Under the pieces are notes generated by a model that made no database searches, was not told where the DNA came from, and worked only from the letters and a program-made list of their open reading frames with translations. From Notoacmeibacter sp. MSK16QG-6 (GTDB lineage Bacteria; Pseudomonadota; Alphaproteobacteria; Rhizobiales; Rhizobiaceae): a stretch of DNA of 64,000 nucleotides. The DNA lies in contig NZ_JAMYXM010000008.1 of assembly GCF_024158145.1 (NCBI RefSeq), positions 36,339 through 100,338 on the forward strand, given 5' to 3'. Below are positions 53,770 to 63,445 of this stretch, one piece after another (within the stretch, counting starts at the first letter, position 1; the number at the start of each line of letters is the position of its first letter). The position numbers were made by a program, and so were the translations under genes.

Positions 53770-56700
53770 GCGGGCCGCGTTATGCCGAGCTGCAGGTGAC
53801 CACCCATTTCTCGTTTTTGCGCGGGGCAAGCAGTTGCGACGAGCTCTTCGCGCGCGCCGCCGAACTCGGCATCGCGGCGCTCGGCATCGTCGACCGCAAT
53901 TCGCTGGCCGGTGTCGTCCGAGCGCTCGAAGCGTCCCGGCAGACCGGCGTCCGGCTGGTCGTCGGCTGCCGCCTTGACCTCGCCGACGCCCTGCCGGTCC
54001 TGGTCTATCCGACCGACCGGGCGGCCTATGCGCGCCTTTGCCGTTTGCTGTCGCTCGGCAAGGGCCGCGCGGGGAAGGGCAAGTGTCATCTCGAATGGGA
54101 TGATCTCGTGGCTTACGGGGAGGGGCTGATCGCGGTCCTCGTGCCGGACCGCGCCGATGATGACTGCGCGCTGCATCTGAGACGGCTGCGGGAGTCCTTC
54201 TGCGACCGCGCCTATCTGGCGCTGACACTGCGCCGGCGTCCCAACGATCAGCTCCGCCTCTGGCAGCTCTCGAACCTGGCCGCGGCGGCGCGGGTCCCGA
54301 CCGTCGTCACCAATGACGTGCTGTTCCACGAGGTAGGCCGGCAGCTCATGCAGGATGTGGTGACGGCCATCCGGCACAATGTCACCATCGACGAGCTCGG
54401 CCATCGCCGCGAGCGCTTCGCTGACCGCTATTTGAAACCGCCCGCGGAAATGCACCGGCTGTTCGAGCGGCATCCCGAAGCGCTCGCCCGCACGATCGAG
54501 ATCATGGATCGCTGCAGGTTTTCGCTCGAGGAGCTGGCCTATCAATATCCGGACGAGAAGCTCTATCCCGACCTGACCCCACAGCAAGCGCTTGAAAAAC
54601 TCACCAGGGAAGGGGCCATCGAGCGCTACCCCGAAGGCTTACCCGACAAGGTGCGGGCCAATCTCAATCACGAGCTGGCGCTGATCGAGAAGCTCGAATA
54701 CGCGCCGTATTTCCTCACGGTGAATGCCATTGTCCGCTTCGCTCGCTCGAAAGACATTCTCTGTCAGGGCAGGGGATCGGCCGCCAACTCGGCCGTCTGC
54801 TATGTCCTCGGCGTCACCTCGGTCGATCCGGACCGCAACGACCTTCTGTTCGAGCGCTTCGTGTCGGAGGAACGGCGCGAGCCGCCCGACATCGACGTCG
54901 ATTTCGAGCACGAGCGCCGCGAGGAGGTCATCCAATGGGTCTATCAGACCTATGGTCGCGAACGGGCGGCGCTCTGTTCCACCGTCATCCGCTACCGCTC
55001 CAAAGGCGCGCTGCGCGATGTCGGCAAGGCGCTCGGTCTGACCGAGGATCTCACCAAGACGCTGTCGTCGCAGGTCTGGGGCTGGTCGGAAGGCGTCGAA
55101 CAGAAACACGCCAAGGAGCTCAATCTCAATATGGGCGACCGGCGGCTGCGCCTTGCCATGGAACTCGCGCATCAGCTCGTCGGCACGCCGCGCCATCTCT
55201 CCCAACATCCGGGCGGCTTTGTACTGACCCATGACAGATTGGATGAACTTGTGCCGATCGAACCGGCGGCCATGGAAGACCGGCAGGTCATCGAATGGGA
55301 CAAGGACGACATCGATGTGCTCAAATTCATGAAGGTCGACGTGCTGGCGCTCGGCATGCTCTCCTGCATGCGCCGCGCCTTCGACCTTCTGGCCGCGCAC
55401 AAGGACATCCGTTTGGACCTCGCGACGATCCCGGCCGAGGATCCGCGCACCTATGCGATGATCCGCAAGGCCGACACGCTCGGCACCTTCCAGATCGAGA
55501 GCCGCGCCCAGATGGCGATGCTGCCGCGCATCAAGCCGCGCACCTTCTATGATCTCGTCATCGAGGTGGCCATCGTCCGGCCCGGACCGATCCAGGGGGA
55601 CATGGTCCATCCCTATCTGCGCCGGCGGGAAGGTAAGGAAGAGGTGACTTTTCCCAAGCCCGAGCTTGAAGCCGTTCTTGGCAAAACGCTCGGTGTGCCG
55701 CTGTTTCAGGAGCAGGCGATGCGGGTTGCCATCGAATGCGCCGGATTCAGCGCCGGCGAGGCCGACCAGCTCCGCCGCGCCATGGCGACCTTCAAGCACA
55801 CGGGCGGGGTCTCGAAATTCGGCGCCAAGCTGATCGAGGGCATGGTGGGCAACGGTTATGACCGTGAATTCGCCGAACGCACCTTCAGTCAGCTCGAGGG
55901 CTTCGGCTCCTATGGTTTTCCGGAAAGCCATGCGGCGAGTTTCGCGCTGATCGCCTATGCCTCGTCCTGGATGAAATGTTGGCACCCGGATGCCTTTTGC
56001 TGCGGGCTTTTGAACGCCCAGCCAATGGGATTTTACGCGCCGGCACAGATCGTGCGCGACGCCCGCGATCATGGTGTCGAGGTCCGTCCCGTCTGCATCA
56101 ATGCCAGCCGCTGGGACTGCACTTTGGAGCCTATCGAGGGTGACGACAGCCGCTTTGCCGTGCGGCTTGGTCTGCGTCTGGTGAAAGGTCTCGGCAACGC
56201 CGAAGCGGCCCGCCTCGTCACCTGTCGCGAGAATAGCCCCTTTGTCTCGGTCGACGATCTCTGGCGGCGCGCCGGCATTCCGGCCGCAGCCCTGGTCGAA
56301 CTCGCCGAAGCCGATGCGTTCAGACCGTCACTTGGCCTTGCCCGCCGCGAGGCGCTCTGGGCGATCAAGGCGCTGCGCGACGAGCCGCTGCCGCTCTTCG
56401 CCGCCGCCGCCAATCGCGAGGCCGGCATCGTTCCAGAGCAGTCCGAGCCTTCAGTCTCTCTGAAACCCATGGAGGCCGGGCGGGAAGTGGTGGAGGATTA
56501 TGGGCATGTGGGTTTGAGCCTTCGCCGGCACCCGGTTGCCTTCCTTCGTTCGGACCTGACCCGGAGGCGTTTCGTGACCTGTGCGGAAGCTGTCGCCTTG
56601 CGCGACGGCCGCTGGGTCAATGTCGCCGGCCTCGTCCTGGTGCGCCAGCGGCCGGGTTCGGCCAAGGGCGTCATGTTCATCACCCTTGAGGACGAAACCA

Positions 56701-57026
56701 CGGTCGCCAATCTCGTCGTCTGGACGAAGGTCTTCGAGAAATACCGGCGTACCGTGCTCGGCTCGGGCATGCTCGGCGTCAAAGGCCGGGTCCAGCGTGA
56801 AGGGGAGGTGGTCCATATCGTCGCCCGCGAGCTGATCGACCTGTCTTCAGAGCTGGCGAGTGTTGGAAGCCGAACCGAGGCCTTTCCGCTGCCGCACGGG
56901 CGTGGCGACGAGTTTCACCGCGGACCGCCGGCGCCCGATCCTCGCGGGATGCCGAAGCCACGGGACATGTTCGACCCCTATGGCCACATCGATGAGATCA
57001 AGGTGAAGACGCGGGATTTTCGGTGA
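53766..57026 (+). CDS. dnaE2: Error-prone DNA polymerase III alpha subunit DnaE2
   Basis: Translesion C-family polymerase of 1086 residues. PHP domain at the start ([15 protein letters not shown]), catalytic [16 protein letters not shown] (about residue 376), [36 protein letters not shown], and a C-terminal OB domain ([20 protein letters not shown]). Its ATG overlaps the imuB stop (ATGA), giving the imuA-imuB-dnaE2 cassette. The length and the PHP variant separate it from replicative DnaE1. Confidence 0.95.
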   Translation: MSGPRYAELQVTTHFSFLRGASSCDELFARAAELGIAALGIVDRNSLAGVVRALEASRQTGVRLVVGCRLDLADALPVLVYPTDRAAYARLCRLLSLGKGRAGKGKCHLEWDDLVAYGEGLIAVLVPDRADDDCALHLRRLRESFCDRAYLALTLRRRPNDQLRLWQLSNLAAAARVPTVVTNDVLFHEVGRQLMQDVVTAIRHNVTIDELGHRRERFADRYLKPPAEMHRLFERHPEALARTIEIMDRCRFSLEELAYQYPDEKLYPDLTPQQALEKLTREGAIERYPEGLPDKVRANLNHELALIEKLEYAPYFLTVNAIVRFARSKDILCQGRGSAANSAVCYVLGVTSVDPDRNDLLFERFVSEERREPPDIDVDFEHERREEVIQWVYQTYGRERAALCSTVIRYRSKGALRDVGKALGLTEDLTKTLSSQVWGWSEGVEQKHAKELNLNMGDRRLRLAMELAHQLVGTPRHLSQHPGGFVLTHDRLDELVPIEPAAMEDRQVIEWDKDDIDVLKFMKVDVLALGMLSCMRRAFDLLAAHKDIRLDLATIPAEDPRTYAMIRKADTLGTFQIESRAQMAMLPRIKPRTFYDLVIEVAIVRPGPIQGDMVHPYLRRREGKEEVTFPKPELEAVLGKTLGVPLFQEQAMRVAIECAGFSAGEADQLRRAMATFKHTGGVSKFGAKLIEGMVGNGYDREFAERTFSQLEGFGSYGFPESHAASFALIAYASSWMKCWHPDAFCCGLLNAQPMGFYAPAQIVRDARDHGVEVRPVCINASRWDCTLEPIEGDDSRFAVRLGLRLVKGLGNAEAARLVTCRENSPFVSVDDLWRRAGIPAAALVELAEADAFRPSLGLARREALWAIKALRDEPLPLFAAAANREAGIVPEQSEPSVSLKPMEAGREVVEDYGHVGLSLRRHPVAFLRSDLTRRRFVTCAEAVALRDGRWVNVAGLVLVRQRPGSAKGVMFITLEDETTVANLVVWTKVFEKYRRTVLGSGMLGVKGRVQREGEVVHIVARELIDLSSELASVGSRTEAFPLPHGRGDEFHRGPPAPDPRGMPKPRDMFDPYGHIDEIKVKTRDFR

Positions 57027-57031
57027 GATGA

Positions 57032-57895
57032 TCAGATCTTCACGCGCGGCTCGGCGCATCCGCGTATCCCAGTTGCGACTGACAGGGTTTCGCCATCTTG
57101 AACCTCACCCGGCTGGCGATCAGCCTCGCGAGTTGCATGGGCTGTCGTCACGAACAACGTACCGAAGGCCGCGCCCCCGAAGGCAGGGCAGGACGGATTG
57201 ACGACCGGCAGCTCGATGGCACGATCAGGCGTGCCGTCCGGCAGATAGCGCGCGATACGCGAAGCACCCCATTGCGCGTTCCATATCGCTCCATCGGAAT
57301 CGACGACAGATCCGTCGGGCTTCAGCCCTTCGCGGGAGAGGTCAACGAAGATCTCCGGCTCCCCCTTTGGCCAACCTTTGCGATCGAGCGTCAGGGCCAT
57401 GATTTTGCCGGTCGGCGTGTCCGCAAAATAGGCGCGACGACCGTCAGGCGAGAAACAGATCGAATTCGGTATAGAAAGACCTTGTGATAGGCGGGTTAGC
57501 TCGCCGTCGAGGATCCTGTAGATCGCACCGGCGGCTGCCTCGGCCCGCTTGCCCATGGTGCCGATCCAGAAACCACCATGCGGATCGGCACGCCCGTCAT
57601 TGCTGCGGTTTGCAGGTATGTCGCCTTCAAGATCGACGAGCCGCTCTTTCGTTCCGGTCACGATGTCGAACCGCCAAAGCCCGGTTTCAGAAGCGAGAAG
57701 CAAGGTCTCCCGGTCGATCCACCCGGCGGTAGAGAAACATTCATCGAATTGCCACTCGAGAGGTTGATCCCCGAACCGACTGAGCAGCTTTTTTCCCTCG
57801 ATGTCGAACCAGAACAATTGCTCCCGTTCGGGATGCCAGAGAGGTCCTTCACCAAGAAGGCAGGTGCGATCATCGAAGACCTCGACAGCGCTCAT
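57032..57895 (-). CDS. SMP-30/gluconolactonase family lactonase
   Basis: Six-bladed beta-propeller lactonase of 287 residues that should open a sugar lactone. LLGEGPLWHP (metal ligand Glu16), NRSNDGRADPHGGFWIGTM (Asn/Asp ligand region, about 97-115), LSIPNSICFSPDGRRAYFADT and LKPDGSVVDSDGAIWNAQWG are family marks. ATG 57895 overlaps the dgoA stop (ATGA), so it is the last gene of the sugar operon. Together with the dehydrogenase, dehydratase, kinase and aldolase it completes an oxidative sugar pathway. Confidence 0.9.
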   Translation of the reverse strand: MSAVEVFDDRTCLLGEGPLWHPEREQLFWFDIEGKKLLSRFGDQPLEWQFDECFSTAGWIDRETLLLASETGLWRFDIVTGTKERLVDLEGDIPANRSNDGRADPHGGFWIGTMGKRAEAAAGAIYRILDGELTRLSQGLSIPNSICFSPDGRRAYFADTPTGKIMALTLDRKGWPKGEPEIFVDLSREGLKPDGSVVDSDGAIWNAQWGASRIARYLPDGTPDRAIELPVVNPSCPAFGGAAFGTLFVTTAHATREADRQPGEVQDGETLSVATGIRGCAEPRVKI

Positions 57896-58512
57896 CGATC
57901 ACCGCTTCGAAGGCAACGGTCATAGGCTGCAACGATGGCGCGGGCTCTTTCCCGCACCTCTGCTGGACTGCGACCTGGTTTGTAAAGTGCGCTGCCAATG
58001 CCGAAACCGTGGACGCCGGCGGCGATCCACTCGGCCATGGTGTCGGCGTCCGCACCGCCAACCGCGAAGACCTTCGTTTCCCTGGCCAGTACGGCCCGGA
58101 TGGCCTTGATCCCATCCGGGCCGATCAGCGATGCCGGAAAGATCTTCAACCCGTCAGCGCCGGCGCGAAGGGCGGTGAAACACTCGGTTGGCGTCATCAC
58201 GCCTGGAAAGGACATAAGACCAACCTCTTTGGTCGCCGAGATCACAACCGGATTGCAGTCGGGAGAAACGATCAGGCGTCCCCCGGCGCCCGCGACAGCA
58301 TCGACCTCGTCAGCACTTAACACCGTACCCGCCCCGATCAGTGCCTGGCCGGAAAACGTCGCGCTCAGCACTTCAATGCTCTTCAGCGGGTCCGGCGAGT
58401 TCATCGGCACTTCGATCTGCGCGATTCCCTCTTCGATCAGGGCCTTACCGATCGCTTCGACCTCATCCGGTGCAATCCCACGAAGAATGGCGATCAGCGG
58501 GCGGGTCATCAT
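57892..58512 (-). CDS. dgoA: 2-dehydro-3-deoxy-6-phosphogalactonate aldolase
   Basis: Class I KDPG-family aldolase of 206 residues that splits 2-keto-3-deoxy-6-phosphogalactonate into pyruvate and glyceraldehyde 3-phosphate. Glu34 (IEVPMNSP), GAGTVLS, the Schiff-base Lys123 (GADGLKIFPAS) and GGADADTM are visible. The ATG 58512 overlaps the dgoK stop; the pair kinase-aldolase in this order supports the galactonate type rather than Eda. Confidence 0.92.
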   Translation of the reverse strand: MMTRPLIAILRGIAPDEVEAIGKALIEEGIAQIEVPMNSPDPLKSIEVLSATFSGQALIGAGTVLSADEVDAVAGAGGRLIVSPDCNPVVISATKEVGLMSFPGVMTPTECFTALRAGADGLKIFPASLIGPDGIKAIRAVLARETKVFAVGGADADTMAEWIAAGVHGFGIGSALYKPGRSPAEVRERARAIVAAYDRCLRSGDR

Positions 58513-59423
58513 ACGGCGGTTCCTTGGAGCTGACGATAGGCAGCGCGAAGGCCGGCGAGCGTTGTCGCTTCTGGATCGAGGACCTCGGTCTTGACGCCCT
58601 GGCCCGACATCGCCGCGGAGTACGCCCAAGAGATGCGCTCGGCGCCGACGATCGTCACCGGCCCACTCTCCCAGAATGCACGAGCCCCTGCGAGTTCGAG
58701 CCCGATCACAAGACCCGACAGCCGCGCGCTGCGGGCAGAAGCGGACGAATCCGCCAGAAAGTCGCCGGCGCGCAACGCAAACAGCTCACGCCCGAAACCA
58801 GCGGGATCCTCGACGCTATCCTGAACGCCCTCGGTGAAGCCCCCATTGAACCAATCATCCTGATTGACACTGTGGCGCAGGATCGACTGGGTACACAGCA
58901 AAGAGAAAAGCTCACCCGTCAAATAGGTCTGGAATCGAATGACCTTTCCGGCTCTGATCTGGCACCATTTGCTGTGCGTACCCGGAAGACAGACGACACC
59001 CTCAAACTCAGGGTTCTCATGCAGCAAGCCGGCGATCTGAGTTTCCTCGCCGCGCATCACATCGGGCGGCCGTTTCTGCGAAAGCCCGGGCACGATGAAG
59101 ACATCGATCCTTGGGTCGCAATCCTCGGGTTCCTTGAACGAACCTCCGAGCGGCGGGCAGGGGACGGTACGATAGGGCGCTTCGACCCAGCCTTGCCGGG
59201 CGCCAACCATGCCGCAACAAAGCACGGGGATTCTCCCGCCTTCGGGAAGATGCGGATCGATCAGCCGGATAACCGCCGCATTAAAGGCACCGGGATTAAG
59301 CCGTCCCATGCCCTCCTCGGATTTGAGGCTCGCAATAGGCTCTTCGCGTGAACCGAAGACCCAGGCGCGCAGATGCGTGGTGCCCCAGTCGACAGCGATC
59401 CACTTTGTGTCATTGGCCGCCAT
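58509..59423 (-). CDS. dgoK: 2-dehydro-3-deoxygalactonokinase
   Basis: Phosphorylates 2-keto-3-deoxygalactonate for the aldolase. 304 residues, DgoK family (PF05035): WIAVDWGTTHLRAW at the start, GMVGARQGWVEAPY, VVCLPGTHSKWCQ (phosphate/sugar binding), and EFEGV before it. Overlaps dgoA by four bases; starts four bases after the SDR gene ends. Confidence 0.92.
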   Translation of the reverse strand: MAANDTKWIAVDWGTTHLRAWVFGSREEPIASLKSEEGMGRLNPGAFNAAVIRLIDPHLPEGGRIPVLCCGMVGARQGWVEAPYRTVPCPPLGGSFKEPEDCDPRIDVFIVPGLSQKRPPDVMRGEETQIAGLLHENPEFEGVVCLPGTHSKWCQIRAGKVIRFQTYLTGELFSLLCTQSILRHSVNQDDWFNGGFTEGVQDSVEDPAGFGRELFALRAGDFLADSSASARSARLSGLVIGLELAGARAFWESGPVTIVGAERISWAYSAAMSGQGVKTEVLDPEATTLAGLRAAYRQLQGTAV

Positions 59424-59427
59424 GAGA

Positions 59428-60198
59428 CTATCCCGTCACCACAACGCCGCCATCGATCACGAGGGCCTGACCGGTCATCATCCGGCTGGCCGAGGATGAG
59501 AGGAACAGGAGAGGATCGACGATATCGGCAGGCGCAAGATGTTCCTTGAGGCATTGGCGGTCGAGATGGTCGGCGAGCGCCTCGGGCGAGGCCCAGCTTT
59601 CCATCTGCTTATCGGTCAAAACCCAGCCCGGCGCGAGGGCGTTCACCCGGATCCCGTCCGGGCCGAACTCGCGTGCGAGCGCCCGGGTCATGCCGTTGAT
59701 CCCCGAATTGGCGGTGGCGTAGCTCGGATAGCCGGCATTGCCCATCATGTAGCTGATCGAGGTGAAGCTCACGATGGCCCCGCCGCCGGCGTCGCGCATG
59801 CCGGCGACGACCGCCTGGCAGGCGAAGAAATAGGCCTTGAGATTGATCGCCTGCGACCAGTCCCAGTAGTCTTCGGTAACGTCCTCGGTCTTGTGCCGCT
59901 GGTCGTTAGCCGCGTTGTTGACCAGCACCGTGACCGGCCCATGCGCTGCGCTCGCTTGCGTGATCGCTTCCTTCAGCCTGGCGACATCGGCAACATCGCA
60001 GGGAAGGAACAGCGGCCGTTGCCCGAATCGTTTCTCCATCTCGTCGCAGAAGGGCGTGGCGTCGGAACGTTGGATGAAAGCGACCTTCGCACCCTGGCTC
60101 AAAAAGCCTGCCGTCAGCTCGGCGCCGATGCCCGAACCACCACCCGTGATGAAGACACTTTTGTCCTTGAGATCGGGATAGTTTGCGACCGGCGCCAT
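59428..60198 (-). CDS. Short-chain dehydrogenase/reductase with Asn for the catalytic Lys
   Basis: 256 residues. Rossmann TGGGSGIG (18-25), NNAA (94-97), Ser147/Ser149 in SFTSISY, and Tyr160. The YxxxK motif reads Y-A-T-A-N, putting Asn164 where the lysine belongs (codon AAT). Context suggests a sugar 1-dehydrogenase supplying the lactone for the SMP-30 enzyme, but the Lys-to-Asn change raises doubt about normal activity. It starts one base before the dehydratase stop. Confidence 0.85.
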   Translation of the reverse strand: MAPVANYPDLKDKSVFITGGGSGIGAELTAGFLSQGAKVAFIQRSDATPFCDEMEKRFGQRPLFLPCDVADVARLKEAITQASAAHGPVTVLVNNAANDQRHKTEDVTEDYWDWSQAINLKAYFFACQAVVAGMRDAGGGAIVSFTSISYMMGNAGYPSYATANSGINGMTRALAREFGPDGIRVNALAPGWVLTDKQMESWASPEALADHLDRQCLKEHLAPADIVDPLLFLSSSASRMMTGQALVIDGGVVVTG

Positions 60199-61908
60199 TC
60201 AATGGCTCTCCCGCGTGACAGGCCGCGTGTCCTTGCCGACCAGAAAATCGAGGTCGGCGCCGCGGTCGGCCTGAAGAACGTGGTCGGTATAGAGTTTGGC
60301 GTAACCTCTGGTGTAGTGCGGCTCGTCAGGCTGGAAGGTCTCGCGCCGGCGCGCGAGTTCGTCCGGCGACACCAGCAGTTCCAGTTGGCCTTTAGCAGCC
60401 GACAGGCGGATGCGGTCGCCCGTCTTGACCAGGGCGAGGGGACCGCCAGCCTGGGCTTCGGGCGCGATGTGCAGAACGACGGTTCCGAAGGCCGTGCCCG
60501 ACATGCGGGCGTCGGACAGCCGTACCATGTCGCGGACCCCTTCACGGACGAGACGGGCGGGAATGGGCATGTTCCCCACTTCCGGCATGCCGGGATAACC
60601 CTTGGGACCGCAGCCCTTTAGGACGAGAATTGTGTCGGGTGTGACTGGCAGGTCATCACGGTCGATATTGGCCTTCATGTCCTCGATGTTATCGAAGACG
60701 AACGCCTCGGCCTCATGTTCGAGCAGCTGATCGCTCGCCGCCGATGGCTTTATGATGGCGCCGTCGGGGGCAAGGTTACCCCGCAAGACCCTGAGGCCGG
60801 CAGCTGGCTTCAGCGGATTGTCGATCGCCCGGATGACATTCCGGTTCCAGCACTTTGCGCCTTCGACATATTCCGAAATGTCTGCACCCATGACTGTGCG
60901 GGCTTTGCGCAGCTGAGGAGCCAGTTCGGACAGGACGACCGGAACGCCCCCCGCATAGCAGAAATCCTCCATCAGATATTTTCCGGAAGGCATGCAGTTC
61001 ACCAAAAGCGGAATCTCGCAGCCGAGCTCGAAATCCTCGAGCCTCAGATCGACGCCCACCCGCCCGGCAAGCGCCAGCAGATGCACGACGGCATTGGTGG
61101 ACCCGCCCACGGCCGCATTGACCAGGATCGCATTCTCGAAACTTGCCCGCGTCAAAACATCGGAAAGCTTGAGGTCCTCGCGCACCATGTCCACGATCCG
61201 GTTGCCGGTCAGATGTGCAAGCGCCATGCGTCGGGCGTCGACAGCTGGCAGAGCAGCATTCATCGGCAGGCTGAGACCCATTGCTTCGACCAGCGAGGCC
61301 ATGGTCGAGGCGGTGCCCATCGTCATGCACACGCCCTTGGACCGGCTCATGCCACTTTCGGCCGCCAAGAAATCCTGCAGGCTCATATCGCCGGCGCGGA
61401 CGGCTTCTGAGAACTTCCACACATCGGTGCCAGAACCGATATCGGCGCCCTGCCATTTGCCGTTCAGCATCGGGCCGGAGCTGACGACAATGGTCGGCAG
61501 ATCGACTGAGGCCGCGCCCATCAGCTGCCCTGGAGTTGTCTTGTCGCAGCCGCCAAGCAACACGACGCCGTCCATGCCGTAGGCGCGGATCGATTCCTCG
61601 ACATCCATGGCCAAGAGGTTGCGGAACAGCATGGCGGTCGGCTTCATCTGGGTTTCGCCCAGACTCATGACCGGGAACTCGACCGGAAAACCCCCTGCCT
61701 CCCACACGCCGCGCTTCACGCCTTCTGCCAACTCGCGGAGCCCGGAATTGCATGGGGTCAGTTCAGACCAGGTGTTGCAGATACCGATGATCGGCCGCCC
61801 GTCGAAGACGTGATCGGGAAAGCCTTGGTTCTTCATCCAGGAGCGGTGAATGAAGCCGTCTCGATCGAGCTTGCCGTACCAATCCCTGTTGCGGCGCTCT
61901 TTACTCAT
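60199..61908 (-). CDS. IlvD/Edd-family sugar-acid dehydratase (arabinonate/galactonate type)
   Basis: Fe-S dehydratase of 569 residues that removes water from an aldonate to give 2-keto-3-deoxy acid. ICNTWSELTPCN, LLGGCDKTTPGQLMGAAS (cluster Cys), SGPMLNG, VGGSTNAVVHLLALAGR and KGCGPKGYPGMPEVGN are conserved. The length (about 570) and the opening (RSWMKNQGFPDHVFDGRP) resemble L-arabinonate dehydratases rather than IlvD (about 615). Substrate by sequence alone: L-arabinonate, D-galactonate or D-fuconate. It overlaps the mannitol-dehydrogenase-family gene by eight bases. Confidence 0.88.
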   Translation of the reverse strand: MSKERRNRDWYGKLDRDGFIHRSWMKNQGFPDHVFDGRPIIGICNTWSELTPCNSGLRELAEGVKRGVWEAGGFPVEFPVMSLGETQMKPTAMLFRNLLAMDVEESIRAYGMDGVVLLGGCDKTTPGQLMGAASVDLPTIVVSSGPMLNGKWQGADIGSGTDVWKFSEAVRAGDMSLQDFLAAESGMSRSKGVCMTMGTASTMASLVEAMGLSLPMNAALPAVDARRMALAHLTGNRIVDMVREDLKLSDVLTRASFENAILVNAAVGGSTNAVVHLLALAGRVGVDLRLEDFELGCEIPLLVNCMPSGKYLMEDFCYAGGVPVVLSELAPQLRKARTVMGADISEYVEGAKCWNRNVIRAIDNPLKPAAGLRVLRGNLAPDGAIIKPSAASDQLLEHEAEAFVFDNIEDMKANIDRDDLPVTPDTILVLKGCGPKGYPGMPEVGNMPIPARLVREGVRDMVRLSDARMSGTAFGTVVLHIAPEAQAGGPLALVKTGDRIRLSAAKGQLELLVSPDELARRRETFQPDEPHYTRGYAKLYTDHVLQADRGADLDFLVGKDTRPVTRESH

Positions 61909-63445
61909 CGCGCGCCGCCTTCATGGCGTCAGGGCGCTTAGGACCGGCCGGGGCCTTATCCCGTCCCGACTGCGCATATTCCCTGAGCGCGCATCGCGTG
62001 CCTTTCGAGTTCAGGGTTGCAAGCCAGTATGCGAAAGGCTCGGAGAAATCCTCGAGATCACCAAGATCGCCAAATATGCCGTGTATCGAAAGCCAGGCCA
62101 TCGGATCGGTCTTCGCGGCGATTGCCGGTGCGCTCAGCGCTGCGGCATCGCCGGGGTCCAGCTGGATTGTCTGCCCGTCGTCGGTCTCGCCGGCGCAATA
62201 TCGACACCACAGCGCAATCTCCAGAGCGAGCCCACTGACGGTGCCACCGGTTTTCAACCGCGCATCGACGATCGGCAGAATGAACTTGGGCTGCCGGTTG
62301 GCGCCGTCCATGCAAAGGCGGGGAATTGTGTCGCCAAGCTCGGGATTGGCGAAACGGCGCACGATCGTCCAAAAGTATTTTTCCGGGTCAATTCCGGGCG
62401 CGAGACGTACCGTCGGCATGATCTCGCGATGCTGCAGGGCGCCAAACCAATCCGAAATATCGGGGTCCGCTATTGCCTCGTCGACATAAGTGTATCCGAG
62501 CAACGCAGCCGGATAGGCGATGGCGGCGTGCCCGCCATTGAGAATGCGCAGCTTCATCAATTCATACGCCGCGACATCGTCGACAAACTGAACACCGACA
62601 TCTTCGAATGCCGGACGGCCGCTTGGAAATTTGTCTTCAAGGACCCATTGACGGAATGGTTCACAGACAACCGCCGCTTCGTCGATAATCCCGAACCGGT
62701 CACGCACAAGCGCCAACTCGCGAGGGCCGGTCGCGGGCGTTATGCAGTCCACCATGCTGTTCGGGAACGCCACGTTCGCAGCGATCCAGTCTGCTAGATC
62801 CGGATCGGCCAGCCGGGCAAGGCCAACGACTGTCTGGTGCGCTACATGTCCGTTTTCGGGAAGATTATCGCAACTCATCACGGTGAACGGTGCCACACCC
62901 ATCTTGCGGCGGCGGCTAAGTCCTTCGATCAGGATGCCAAATACGGTCGAAGGAGATGACAGGTTGCTCGCGTCGCGAACAATCTCCGGGTGTTTAGTAT
63001 CGAACCCGCCAGTCGAGGCATCTACATAGTATCCGCCTTCCGTTACCGTCAGCGATACCACGCGGATCCTCGGGTCCGATATCGCATCGACAACCGATTG
63101 CGGCTCGTTTTTGCAAAAATCGATCATCGAACCAATCACGGTCGCCGTCAGACCCTTCGGATCGAGCTCGACAATCGTTGACAAAAAGTCTTGGGCCACG
63201 AGCTTGTCCCGCATTTGCCGGTCAAAGGGCCGAGTTCCGGCGCCAATGATTGCCCAGTCGCGGTCCTTCCCCTGTTCAAAAAGCCGGTGAAGAAAGGTTG
63301 CCTGATGCGCCCGGTGGAAATTTCCCACGCCGATATGGACAATCCCGGGCGACAGCGCGCTACGGTCGTAGCTGGGCCTGCCGACGGTTGACAGCAAATG
63401 TGAGAGATTCTCGCTGGACAATTTCGCGGGCCCGTTGACGGTCAT
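61901..63445 (-). CDS. Mannitol dehydrogenase/fructuronate reductase family oxidoreductase
   Basis: Polyol-type NAD dehydrogenase of 514 residues. GIVHIGVGNFHRAHQA (nucleotide binding), NGHVAHQTVVGLA-like region, and the catalytic KLRILNGGHAAIAYPA block (Lys, Asn and His). ATG 63445 overlaps the stop of the upstream gene (ATGA); the ATG at 63454 is nine bases earlier. Family members act on mannitol, arabinitol or fructuronate; the substrate is unknown here. Confidence 0.88.
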   Translation of the reverse strand: MTVNGPAKLSSENLSHLLSTVGRPSYDRSALSPGIVHIGVGNFHRAHQATFLHRLFEQGKDRDWAIIGAGTRPFDRQMRDKLVAQDFLSTIVELDPKGLTATVIGSMIDFCKNEPQSVVDAISDPRIRVVSLTVTEGGYYVDASTGGFDTKHPEIVRDASNLSSPSTVFGILIEGLSRRRKMGVAPFTVMSCDNLPENGHVAHQTVVGLARLADPDLADWIAANVAFPNSMVDCITPATGPRELALVRDRFGIIDEAAVVCEPFRQWVLEDKFPSGRPAFEDVGVQFVDDVAAYELMKLRILNGGHAAIAYPAALLGYTYVDEAIADPDISDWFGALQHREIMPTVRLAPGIDPEKYFWTIVRRFANPELGDTIPRLCMDGANRQPKFILPIVDARLKTGGTVSGLALEIALWCRYCAGETDDGQTIQLDPGDAAALSAPAIAAKTDPMAWLSIHGIFGDLGDLEDFSEPFAYWLATLNSKGTRCALREYAQSGRDKAPAGPKRPDAMKAARDE

